A DNA stretch of 18,194 nucleotides, from contig NZ_JBNASF010000028.1 of assembly GCF_049720995.1 (NCBI RefSeq), forward strand, positions 1-18,194, given 5' to 3'. Source of the DNA: Methanothermobacter sp049720995 (GTDB lineage Archaea > Methanobacteriota > Methanobacteria > Methanobacteriales > Methanothermobacteraceae). This document shows positions 1 through 6,970 of the stretch, piece after piece (the stretch's first letter is position 1; each line of letters opens with the position of its first letter). Under the pieces are notes generated by a model. It made no database searches. It saw only the letters and a list, made by a program, of their open reading frames with translations, and was not told where the DNA came from. Made by a program: the position numbers and the translations under genes.

Positions 1-127
1 AATAGCTTTACGCTTTTCAGTTAGGTATGCTGGTATATCATGGTTACTTAACAATAGCTTTACGCTTTTCAGTTAGGTATGCTGGTATATCATGGTTACC
101 TAACAATAGCTCTGGGCTTTTCAGTTA
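1..127. repeat. 52-bp tandem repeat, 2.4 copies, with internal inverted repeat
   Basis: Two full units lie at 1-52 and 53-104 and differ by one base (T/C at unit position 48). A third, diverged partial unit covers 105-127. Inside each full unit an 8-base arm, GTTAGGTA (unit positions 20-27), faces TACCTAAC (45-52) across 17 bases. In unit 1 the single change gives TACTTAAC, which still pairs as RNA through one G-U. The period is not a multiple of three and stop codons occur, so it is not a protein repeat. The array starts at the window edge and may continue to the left. Function is unknown; a 3' end structure of an upstream gene or a structured RNA are both possible. Confidence 0.9.
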
Positions 128-313
128 ATTAAATATTGGTGCCGGCAATACAGTTCAATGAAGTCGCTGAAAGTATCAGGTGAGAGCCCTGACCACAGCA
201 CAGGGAGCCCTGATTTCAACCGACCTCAAGGTTAATGCACATTAACACCTACAGCCAAGGTAATATCGTTGATATAGATCGGGTCCCGCTTCTGATTTGG
301 AGGATGGATTGAT
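128..313. other. Non-coding leader region with inverted repeats
   Basis: No convincing gene is seen in the stretch before the pyruvyl transferase gene. It holds a 9-base direct repeat GAGCCCTGA at 184-192 and 205-213, a 5-bp inverted repeat CCCTG/CAGGG (188-192 with 201-205), and a 16-base inverted repeat GTTAATG-CA-CATTAAC at 231-246. AT-rich TATA-like candidates are near 127-136 and 261-278, but none is close to consensus. The best reading is promoter plus possibly structured leader for the gene at 314. A GGAGG ribosome site at 299-303 closes the region. Confidence 0.5.
231..246. promoter_or_regulatory. 16-base inverted repeat, candidate operator or hairpin
   Basis: GTTAATG and CATTAAC are perfect reverse complements around a 2-base centre. 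With a one-base bulge the match extends outward (AGG at 229-231 against CCT at 248-250). It lies about 70 bases upstream of the pyruvyl transferase start. This spacing and symmetry suit a dimeric regulator or an RNA hairpin; which one is not decided by the sequence. Confidence 0.35.
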
Positions 314-1411
314 ATGGATGTACTTGTGATGGGATACTATGGATGGAATAACACGGGAGACGATGCGATGCTTTATTCACTCCTCGATGGACTCAAGGAG
401 ACACTCAGCGATGTGAGATTCAATATAACAGCAGCATCAGAACCCTTTCTGCCCGGCGACCTGGATGTGAGGATCGTACCACCGGGAATATCACCAGCAC
501 TTCTGATGGCATTTTTGAGGTCCTCCATGGTTATACTTGGAGGGGGGACACACTTCTTTGATTATGGAAAGACATCCTCAAGGATCATGAGGCTGGCTCA
601 GATATTAATCATGACACTGACTGCAAGATTAACGCGTAAAAGAGTTTACTTCATGGGAGTTGGTATTGAGAGACCCGTTCACCGGTGGAGCAAATTTCTA
701 ATTAAGAACACCTGTAGACTTGCCAGTAAAATAGTTGTAAGGGATTCAAATTCCATGAGGGTGCTCTCTGAAATGGGAGTTAATGAGAGGGCTGAACTCT
801 CTCATGATCTGTCATTCTTTCTTAAATATGAAAAAAGGAGGAGAAAGAGGGGATTGCTTGGAGTCTCAGCCATGCCCTACTTCAGGATATATGGGGGGGA
901 TGGAAAGAAGGATGAACTCCTGGTGAGGGCCTTTGCCGATGCAATACGCAGCTGGCTGGCACTGGACGATGAAAACACCGCCAGGCTCTTCATATTCAAT
1001 GGGAGGGAACCCAATGATGATAGGAGGATATCAATGAGGATAGCCAGGGAGGTTAACGATGATAGGGTCCGTGTGGAGGACTACAGACCTGATCCACGCG
1101 AAACCATTGCTGCTGTGGCATCATGTGATGCATTCGTGGCCATGAAGTTCCATGCAGCCCTCTTTGCATATCTGAATGATGTGCCTGAAATTATAGTTGA
1201 GTATGCAGCTAAAAACAGGGCGCTTGTGGAGGATGCGGGTTTCGGGAGGAATGCAATCATAGATCTGGATGACGTTTGCAACGGGGAACTCTCAGGGAGG
1301 GTGGAGGATCTTTACAGAAATCCTGAGGATTACATGGCAGCCAGGAGGGCTTCAGAGATCAGAGGGGAATTCCCGTCATTATCTGATGATTTGCCCTTGG
1401 AGGGTCGCTGA
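314..1411 (+). CDS. Polysaccharide pyruvyl transferase family protein (CsaB/WcaK-like)
   Basis: The 365-residue protein is expected to transfer a pyruvyl group (ketal) from phosphoenolpyruvate onto a sugar of a cell-surface polymer in the cytoplasm. Family marks are the N-terminal GYYGWNNTGDDA segment (residues 7-18), a glycine-rich ILGGGTHFFDYG stretch (74-85), and the C-terminal block with His280 in KFHAALFAYLNDVP followed by a Y-x-x-K motif (297-300) and the region after it. Length is normal for the family. The ATG has a GGAGG site 10 bases upstream (299-303). It is followed after 30 bases by a glycosyltransferase gene in the same direction, so the pair is probably co-transcribed. The family also contains members whose chemistry is not proven to be pyruvylation, so the exact reaction and acceptor sugar are inference. 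Confidence 0.85.
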   Translation: MDVLVMGYYGWNNTGDDAMLYSLLDGLKETLSDVRFNITAASEPFLPGDLDVRIVPPGISPALLMAFLRSSMVILGGGTHFFDYGKTSSRIMRLAQILIMTLTARLTRKRVYFMGVGIERPVHRWSKFLIKNTCRLASKIVVRDSNSMRVLSEMGVNERAELSHDLSFFLKYEKRRRKRGLLGVSAMPYFRIYGGDGKKDELLVRAFADAIRSWLALDDENTARLFIFNGREPNDDRRISMRIAREVNDDRVRVEDYRPDPRETIAAVASCDAFVAMKFHAALFAYLNDVPEIIVEYAAKNRALVEDAGFGRNAIIDLDDVCNGELSGRVEDLYRNPEDYMAARRASEIRGEFPSLSDDLPLEGR

Positions 1412-1441
1412 TGCTACCATTCAGATATCTGAGGTGCTCCG

Positions 1442-2587
1442 ATGAGGGTTATTAACGTTGTTATGCAGAATTATATCGGCGGACCCCAGGTTAGGGTTGT
1501 TTCGGTTGCTGAGAAACTTCTTGCCAGGGGAGTGGAGACTGTGGTATGCGCACCATCAGGGCATGATAATCCCCTGGAGGAATACGTAAGGACTCATGGT
1601 CTTGAATTTGAGGGGTTCTTCATGCCGGGCCTCAGGGAGTTCAGGGGATTTGGTGATGTAATTAAGAATTTGATATGGGTCCTGAGCGTTCCACTAACTG
1701 TCATTCAGATGATAATGATAATAAGGAGGACCCGTGCAGATGTGGTTCATGTGAATGGTGTTCTGAACTTCCAGGCTGCTCTGGCAGGATTCATCTGCAG
1801 AAGGAAGGTTGTGTGGCACCTTATGAGTTCCCTCTACCCTCCAGTGGTTCTGGGGATCATGATGCCCATTGTGAGGTTCATCGCCGACGAAATTGTTGTG
1901 ATTGCCGAGGGACTTGCCACATACTATCTCTCGGAGGGTGATAGGTACACAGTCATATATGAACCAGTTGACCTTGAAAGGTTCAGCCCGTCACTTTACA
2001 GTGATAGACGTGATCATATCAGAGAATCCATTGGACTGTCTCCATCAGATACTGTAGCAGTCTGCATTGCCAATATAAATCCCATCAAGGGGTATGAGTA
2101 CCTCCTGAAGGCTGTTCCATCGGTTTTGAAATCTGTGAGGGATTTCAGATTACTTGTGGTGGGTGATGTTCCTGAAAGCCAGGGGGAATATTACCGCAAA
2201 CTCAGGGAGATGGTGAGTTCACTTGAAATTAAGGATGCGGTGAAATTCCTGGGTAGGAGGGAGGACATACCTGAGTTGCTCGCAGCCTCTGACATCTTTG
2301 TGCTTCCTTCAATTGCTGAGGGAACTCCCATATCAATTCTGGAGGCCATGGCCATGGGTAAACCGGTAATCGCGACAGATGTGGGTGCAGTGGATGAACA
2401 GGTCATTGAGGGTGTGAATGGATTCCTGGTGTCCCCGGCTTCTCAGGATCAACTGGCTGAGAGGATAATTGAACTCTCCCTTAACCAGGACCTGAGGGCA
2501 TCCATGGGGAGGGCCTCAAGGAGGCTCGTGGAAAAATTTTCACTTGAACGCTGCGTGGAGGAACACATGCGCATCTATGAATCATGA
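1442..2587 (+). CDS. GT4-family glycosyltransferase
   Basis: A 381-residue GT-B fold enzyme that should move a sugar from a nucleotide sugar to a lipid-linked or growing glycan at the cytoplasmic face. The N-terminal half starts with a short beta strand and the glycine turn YIGGPQVR (11-18), typical of the acceptor domain. The C-terminal donor domain shows the retaining E-x7-E motif at Glu293 and Glu301 (EGTPISILE), then MGKPVIATDVGAVDEQV and GVNGFLV. A GAGGTG ribosome site at 1431-1436 precedes the ATG. It lies 30 bases behind the pyruvyl transferase-like gene. Donor and acceptor sugars cannot be read from the sequence. The stop is followed by a 340-bp gap, so this gene probably ends its transcript. 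Confidence 0.88.
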   Translation: MRVINVVMQNYIGGPQVRVVSVAEKLLARGVETVVCAPSGHDNPLEEYVRTHGLEFEGFFMPGLREFRGFGDVIKNLIWVLSVPLTVIQMIMIIRRTRADVVHVNGVLNFQAALAGFICRRKVVWHLMSSLYPPVVLGIMMPIVRFIADEIVVIAEGLATYYLSEGDRYTVIYEPVDLERFSPSLYSDRRDHIRESIGLSPSDTVAVCIANINPIKGYEYLLKAVPSVLKSVRDFRLLVVGDVPESQGEYYRKLREMVSSLEIKDAVKFLGRREDIPELLAASDIFVLPSIAEGTPISILEAMAMGKPVIATDVGAVDEQVIEGVNGFLVSPASQDQLAERIIELSLNQDLRASMGRASRRLVEKFSLERCVEEHMRIYES

Positions 2588-2927
2588 AATGCTATTAACA
2601 GCCCTTGCCATGTTGGACACACGACCTCCTGCCAGTAAATGGAGTGCATATCCATCAGTTCACAGGTCACTTTTAGGGTACAGAGCCTTTAATCTGAATG
2701 GATGGGGATCAGCGGGATATGAATCCCCAATGGCTGTTTATTTCAGTGTCATCCTGTCATTTATAGACAATGACTGTTAGATGATCTGGTTTGGATTAAA
2801 TGTGCCGTCCACCCAGGTTTCTGTAAACTTTATTAACCCCTTTGGCTTATGTTTGATTGATCATCAAGCTAATACATCTCTGATGTATGTGACTCCCCTA
2901 CCAGTAAAAGGTTAGAACTGTGATATA
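2588..2927. other. 340-bp intergenic gap, hairpin near its end, no confident gene
   Basis: The gap separates two glycosyltransferase genes. An open frame runs on from inside the upstream gene to 2780 (from ATG 2577 it would give 67 residues), but it has no well-placed ribosome site and no recognisable fold, so I do not call it. A perfect 7-bp inverted repeat ATACATC-TCT-GATGTAT lies at 2872-2888. A weak TATA-like CTTTATTA is at 2828-2835; if used, transcription would start near 2855-2860 and the hairpin would fall in the 5' leader of the gene at 2928. Confidence 0.4.
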
Positions 2928-4034
2928 ATGAGGATTTTAAGTGTTATCATCGGAACACCTGATGAAAATTCTTCAATGTGGATGCGGATAAAGAGGCAGG
3001 CGGAAATTCTGTCTTCGCTGGGGCATGAAGTTGAATTATGCTTTTACAGTTTCTACAGCAGACATGAGCTGTCATTTGAACCACCCTTTAAGTACTCGGT
3101 CATGAGGGTTTCTCCCATCACTGTTCATCTCAAGCACCTTATTAATATTTCACGCGATAGTTACGATCTGCTTTTCTGTAACCTGGCGCCTTCAGCCTTC
3201 ATATCATCCCTATCGAGGATAAGGGGGATTCCCATTGTACTGGATAATCATGGGGATCTTATAAGTGAAAGGGAATTGTATGAGCCGGGTATTCTGAGTA
3301 AAATTTATTATAGCATCGTTTCTTCACTGAGCTTCCGGGCTGCTGACAGGATAATCTGTGTCTCCAGTTCAATGATGGAGGATCTAAGGGAAAGGGGGAT
3401 TCCAGGTAGAAAGCTGTACTATGTAACCAACGCCACGGATCTGGATCTCTTCAGCCCCCTGGATGAGGAGGAAACAGATAGGGTGAAGTCAGATCTGGGT
3501 CTGGAGAACAGGTTAACATTTGGATACATCGGTGCTGATAGTAAATGGCAGGGTGTGGATAATCTCATTGAAACAGGCAGGCGTATTGATGATGATGACC
3601 TTCAGTTTCTTTATGTGGGGTTCTCAAGAAACACGGTGAGATCCCATAATGAATTATACCTGCCAAGGGTCCCCTTTGATGAGGTTAAATATTACTATGG
3701 GGCCTGTGATGTCCTGGTTCTTCCAAGGCCACCACATAAATCTGCTGAAGTCGCTGCTCCAACAAAATTCGCTGAATATGCAGCCATGGGCAGACCCATA
3801 TTAACAACTGACGTGGGGGATGCTGCAGATCTGGTTAGAAAATATGAATGTGGCATTGTCGTTGATGACAACAGACCTGAAAACCTTTTGAGGGGTATAG
3901 AAACGTTTAAATCCCTACCAGAGGATGAACTTGTAAGGATGGGTGAAAATGCCAGGAGGATGGCTGAAGAGGAGTTCAGCATGGAAAAAATGAAGCAGGA
4001 TTTAAAAAATGTGATTGAATCTCTGGGGGTTTGA
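2928..4034 (+). CDS. GT4-family glycosyltransferase
   Basis: A 368-residue GT-B enzyme, distinct in sequence from the previous one. The N-terminal domain opens with MRILSVI and has the LDNHGD segment (105-110) usual for GT4 acceptor domains. The C-terminal domain has a Rossmann start FGYIGADSKWQGV (198-210), the donor-binding region APTKFAEYAAMGRPILTTDVGD (277-298) with Glu283 in the position of the second Glu of E-x7-E, and CGIVV. It probably adds one sugar to a lipid-linked glycan. The ribosome site is weak (GTGAT at 2920-2924, only 3 bases from the ATG). The last codons and stop are repeated 59 bp downstream (see the duplication entry). The substrate is unknown. Confidence 0.85.
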   Translation: MRILSVIIGTPDENSSMWMRIKRQAEILSSLGHEVELCFYSFYSRHELSFEPPFKYSVMRVSPITVHLKHLINISRDSYDLLFCNLAPSAFISSLSRIRGIPIVLDNHGDLISERELYEPGILSKIYYSIVSSLSFRAADRIICVSSSMMEDLRERGIPGRKLYYVTNATDLDLFSPLDEEETDRVKSDLGLENRLTFGYIGADSKWQGVDNLIETGRRIDDDDLQFLYVGFSRNTVRSHNELYLPRVPFDEVKYYYGACDVLVLPRPPHKSAEVAAPTKFAEYAAMGRPILTTDVGDAADLVRKYECGIVVDDNRPENLLRGIETFKSLPEDELVRMGENARRMAEEEFSMEKMKQDLKNVIESLGV

Positions 4035-4103
4035 ATGATATTTAGCATTTATATGTTCTTAGCTGTGTTTACACCAAATCTCTGGGGGTTTGAATGATAT
4101 TTA
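4018..4103. repeat. 27-bp direct repeat, 59-bp period, spanning the end of the GT4 gene
   Basis: Identical 27-base copies lie at 4018-4044 and 4077-4103. The first carries the final codons and TGA stop of the GT4 gene plus the following ATG; the second lies between genes. Beyond the exact match the two copies stay alignable: GATATTTA-gca-TTTATA in the first against GATATTTA-TTTATA in the second, so a TATA-like element is also doubled (4048-4055 and 4100-4110). The pattern suits a tandem duplication that has since diverged. Confidence 0.85.
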
Positions 4104-4110
4104 TTTATAC
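4048..4110 (+). promoter_or_regulatory. Two candidate TATA boxes
   Basis: TTTATATG at 4048-4055 matches the archaeal TATA consensus, and TTTATTTATAC at 4100-4110 is a looser match. Start sites would be expected about 22-27 bases downstream, near 4075 and 4130. Both could drive the GT-C gene at 4225; only the upstream one could also produce an RNA covering the small ORF at 4094. Confidence 0.4.
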
Positions 4111-4228
4111 CTATGACAGATCTATAGAGGGTAGCAATGAAGTTTATGAAGGACGGTTCTCAGGACATGATCCTATAAAATTTACAGGACATCTGATACA
4201 CAGGGTCCATATGGGGCGTTTCACATGA
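4094..4228 (+). CDS. Probable 44-residue small protein coupled to the GT-C gene
   Basis: An open frame runs from the ATG inside the second duplicated copy to a TGA that overlaps the next gene's start as ATGA (4225-4228). The protein begins MIFIYTYDRS, ends HMGRFT, and is mixed hydrophilic with several His, Arg and Gly. I do not recognise it. Support for coding: the ATGA overlap is the usual form of translational coupling, and the GT-C gene has no good ribosome site of its own. Against it: it is short, its own site is only a G-rich run (GGGGG at 4085-4089), and a possible TATA box lies inside it. It could also be the leftover start of a lost gene. Confidence 0.42.
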   Translation: MIFIYTYDRSIEGSNEVYEGRFSGHDPIKFTGHLIHRVHMGRFT

Positions 4229-5838
4229 TATCAAAGACTAAAAAGATGGATATCATAATATACACGGTTTTACTGGCCTTTACATTGTTCATGGCCCTTA
4301 AATTGTTCCAGCTACAGACAGGCATAGGAATCTACTACATGGACATATTCCTCTATGTTAACAATGCCATGAAGATGGCTCATCTGGGCCCCGGGGATGC
4401 CCTCTACCTTCCCCCATTCTTCCCTGCCATCCTGTCAATCCTGTTCAGGCTGGGCTTCACCGGTGAGAGAACAGTATTTGCAGCTGCAGCAGCCTTCTAT
4501 GTTCTTGGAATCAGCGGCATGTACCTTCTGCTGCGCCTGAGGTTCAGTGAAATGGAGAGCCTGGCAGGCGCTATCTCACTGGCCTCCTTCAGTCTGATCC
4601 TGGCATGGGCAGCAACCGGAGCCCTGGATGTTCCTGCAATGGTACTGTCCATATGGGCGGTTTATCTTGCACTCCTTGCAAGGAGGCATGACAGCCGGTT
4701 CTACTACCTTGCCTTTCCGGTTTCAATGGCTGCATTCCTCACAAGGTACACATCTGGTCTCATGCTCCTCCCCCTGGCAGTCATAATACTGACTGATCCA
4801 TCCCTCAGATCAAAGCTGCCGGATATAGGTAAGGGGATCGTGCTGGGAGTCCTACTCTACATCCCATTCGGCTACTTATTCTACAGTTACACCAGAACAC
4901 CCCTGCCCTTCACGAAACAGTTATCATCCACAGTCACAGGTTCAGCCACCTCCCTAAACCCTGGCTACAGTACCGACACCCTTTACTACCTCAGGCACCT
5001 TCCAGAGTACATCTCAGCCATACCCTCACCATCCTATTACCTGGGAGTGATAAATCCGTCCTATTCCGGACCGACAGTCACAGGATTCATAATACTGGCC
5101 ATCATAGCAGCAGGACTGATCGCACTCATATGGAGGAACAGGGACCTGATATCCATTCATAACTCTGAAAGGAAGATATTATTCATTTTAATATCCGCAG
5201 TACTCATAGTAGCCTTTGGAAGACTATCATTTGCACTGAGTGAGGTCCTTATACTCATATGGGCGCTTTCAATCCTGTGGATGAGGGGGGAGACTGATAA
5301 CATCGACCTGAACCTTGCAATGGCGGTCTGGTTCCTGGCCTACCTCTACATGCACAGCTTCCATCCGGTAAAGGTTGACAGGTACATCATAACTGTCCTG
5401 CCACCCCTCGCCTACTCAATATCCCTCTCAGTGAACCAGCTGTCAGCTTCAATCAGATCCATGAGGGCTTCAACCATTCTCTCTGCCGCCATCGCAATAC
5501 TGATGGTCTCATCGGCACTCCATTACACTGCGGGGATGCCCCATGAGGATGGTACAGTTAAGGCTGAGAAGGAGGCAGCCGCCTGGCTCATGGACCATGA
5601 CCCATCATACAGGGACAGGGTTATAGCCTCCGACAGGGGTCCTGCCTTCACATGGTACATGAATCACTACGTCTTCACAAGGATAATCCACCATCAGATG
5701 CGGGAAATGAGCCTCAGGTACTTCTATGAACTTAAACCATACTACTACATATTCTCGACCGGTAAAACAGAGATCCCCTCAGGGTACAGGGTCATCTATT
5801 CAAGGGATGGGGTCTCCATTGCTGAGAGGATCTCATAG
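4225..5838 (+). CDS. GT-C type membrane glycosyltransferase (PMT/ArnT-like)
   Basis: A 537-residue polytopic membrane protein. It begins with a hydrophobic helix (about residues 9-28) followed by an outside loop with Asp40 in GIYYMDIFLYVNNAM, the position and setting of the catalytic acid in GT-C enzymes that use polyprenyl-phosphate sugars. About ten further hydrophobic segments follow, then a soluble-looking C-terminal part (about residues 440-537). The expected role is sugar transfer from dolichyl-phosphate sugar to a glycan or protein on the outer face. The two DPM1-like GT2 genes nearby could supply its donor. The start has no clear ribosome site; a second Met lies at codon 8 (4246). Translation may be coupled to the small ORF that overlaps it by ATGA. 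Acceptor is unknown. Confidence 0.75.
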   Translation: MISKTKKMDIIIYTVLLAFTLFMALKLFQLQTGIGIYYMDIFLYVNNAMKMAHLGPGDALYLPPFFPAILSILFRLGFTGERTVFAAAAAFYVLGISGMYLLLRLRFSEMESLAGAISLASFSLILAWAATGALDVPAMVLSIWAVYLALLARRHDSRFYYLAFPVSMAAFLTRYTSGLMLLPLAVIILTDPSLRSKLPDIGKGIVLGVLLYIPFGYLFYSYTRTPLPFTKQLSSTVTGSATSLNPGYSTDTLYYLRHLPEYISAIPSPSYYLGVINPSYSGPTVTGFIILAIIAAGLIALIWRNRDLISIHNSERKILFILISAVLIVAFGRLSFALSEVLILIWALSILWMRGETDNIDLNLAMAVWFLAYLYMHSFHPVKVDRYIITVLPPLAYSISLSVNQLSASIRSMRASTILSAAIAILMVSSALHYTAGMPHEDGTVKAEKEAAAWLMDHDPSYRDRVIASDRGPAFTWYMNHYVFTRIIHHQMREMSLRYFYELKPYYYIFSTGKTEIPSGYRVIYSRDGVSIAERIS

Positions 5839-5863
5839 GACATGGTGGGAGCACATCCACATT

Positions 5864-5877
5864 GAAATATTTATATG
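5864..5877 (+). promoter_or_regulatory. Strong archaeal promoter of the epimerase/glycosyltransferase operon
   Basis: TTTATATG at 5870-5877 is a near-ideal TATA box and is preceded by GAAATA, a BRE-like purine run. The transcript should start near 5897-5902, leaving a leader of about 125 bases before the epimerase ATG at 6027. Six genes follow with gaps of at most 35 bases, so this promoter probably serves all of them. Confidence 0.7.
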
Positions 5878-5907
5878 CTGCGAATTAATATTAGTTTGAG
5901 TTAAAAA

Positions 5908-6004
5908 GGAGGGCATGGATGTTTGAGGCCTGAAGAAGATCCATGTCATTGGTTCATCAGGACATCATGTTAGGTTGAACCTTATTCTAAAAGGTGATTA
6001 CTGA
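5908..6004 (+). pseudogene. Possible remnant of a gene start in the operon leader
   Basis: A GGAGGG site (5908-5913) sits five bases before an ATG at 5919 that encodes only Met-Phe-Glu-Ala before a TGA. Directly after it, in the -1 frame, lies an open stretch 5927-6001 reading GLKKIHVIGSSGHHVRLN and so on to a TGA at 6002. The Lys-Lys plus strand plus GSSG pattern looks like the first beta strand and turn of a Rossmann-type enzyme. Together they look like promoter, ribosome site and N-terminus of a gene that was frame-shifted and cut off. A chance frame or a leader peptide are alternatives. Confidence 0.3.
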
Positions 6005-6026
6005 GATAATATGGAGTGATGCTGAT

Positions 6027-6968
6027 ATGGAAACTCAGAGAATACTCGTAACCGGTGGCGCCGGATTCATAGGCACAAACCTTGTCAATGAACTCAGGAA
6101 CAGGGGCCACGAGGTCCTGGCGGTTGACCTCATGCACACAGAACGCGAGGACTACATGAGGGCCGATGTGAGGGAGTACAGGCAGGTTGAAAGGATCTTT
6201 GAGGATGACAGATTCGACTACGTCTACCACCTGGCGGCTGAGTATGGCCGCTGGAACGGCGAGGACTACTATGAGAACCTCTGGAAGACCAACGTGATAG
6301 GTACAAAGCACATGCTGCGGATGCAGGAGAAACTGGGCTTCAGAATGATATTCTTCTCCTCTGCAGAGGTCTATGGGGACTACAGTGGAGTGATGAGTGA
6401 GGATGTCATGGTCAAAAACCCCATCAGCGATACCTACCAGATGAACGACTATGCCATAACCAAGTGGGCCGGTGAACTCATGTGCATGAACTCTGCAGAG
6501 ATGTTCGGCACAGAGACAGTCCGTGTGAGACCCGTGAACTGCTACGGTCCCCATGAGAAGTACTCACCCTACAAGGGATTCATACCCATATTCATCTATC
6601 ATGCACTGCACAGAAAGCCCTACACGGTCTATAAGGGTCATAAAAGGATAATAGACTACGTGGAGGACTCTGTGAGGACCTTCGCAAATATCGTGGACAA
6701 CTTCATCCCGGGGGAGGTCTACAATGTTGGTGGGCGTACCGAATGGGAACATGATATCAAGGAGTACTCCGACATGGTCCTTGAGGCCGTTGGGATAGAT
6801 GATTCCATAGTTACCTACAGAGATTCAGAGCCATTCACAACAAAGGTGAAGACCATGGATTTCTCAAAGGCCATCAGGGACCTCAAACACGACCCCAGGG
6901 TGCCCCCTGAGGAGGGTATCAGGCGCACCGTTGAATGGATGAAGTGGTACTACAGGATAGAGGACTGA
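6027..6968 (+). CDS. NAD-dependent nucleotide-sugar epimerase/dehydratase
   Basis: A 313-residue extended short-chain dehydrogenase/reductase. It shows the NAD-binding TGGAGFIG (9-16), the HLAAEYG strand after beta-4 (68-74), Ser111-Ser112 in FFSSAEVYG, and the catalytic pair Tyr142-x3-Lys146. Length is normal. Such enzymes oxidise C4 of a nucleotide sugar and then epimerise or dehydrate it. GTG 5994 is an in-frame alternative start, but ATG 6027 has GGAGTGAT (6013-6020) six bases before it and begins right before the Rossmann strand, so I chose it. The next gene starts two bases after the stop. Whether it is a 4-epimerase, 4,6-dehydratase or decarboxylase cannot be told; the product presumably feeds the glycosyltransferases of the same operon. 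Confidence 0.85.
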   Translation: METQRILVTGGAGFIGTNLVNELRNRGHEVLAVDLMHTEREDYMRADVREYRQVERIFEDDRFDYVYHLAAEYGRWNGEDYYENLWKTNVIGTKHMLRMQEKLGFRMIFFSSAEVYGDYSGVMSEDVMVKNPISDTYQMNDYAITKWAGELMCMNSAEMFGTETVRVRPVNCYGPHEKYSPYKGFIPIFIYHALHRKPYTVYKGHKRIIDYVEDSVRTFANIVDNFIPGEVYNVGGRTEWEHDIKEYSDMVLEAVGIDDSIVTYRDSEPFTTKVKTMDFSKAIRDLKHDPRVPPEEGIRRTVEWMKWYYRIED

Positions 6969-6970
6969 AA

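Noticed and set aside
1..127. CRISPR array
   Set aside because: The repeats are head-to-tail 52-bp units without unique spacers.
158..235. 25-codon frame starting MKSLKVSG in the leader of the pyruvyl transferase gene
   Set aside because: Short, no ribosome site, runs through inverted-repeat sequence and looks like chance.
2577..2780. Open frame of 67 codons overlapping the end of the first GT4 gene
   Set aside because: No ribosome site at a useful distance, no recognisable fold, and a frame of this length is not rare by chance; left as intergenic.
4137..4178. 13-codon frame with GAGGGT four bases upstream in the gap before the GT-C gene
   Set aside because: It overlaps the longer 44-codon frame that couples to the GT-C start, and is too short to support.
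5982..6554. 190-codon minus-strand frame opposite the epimerase gene
   Set aside because: Shadow of the plus-strand epimerase; His-, Val- and Cys-rich with no fold signals.
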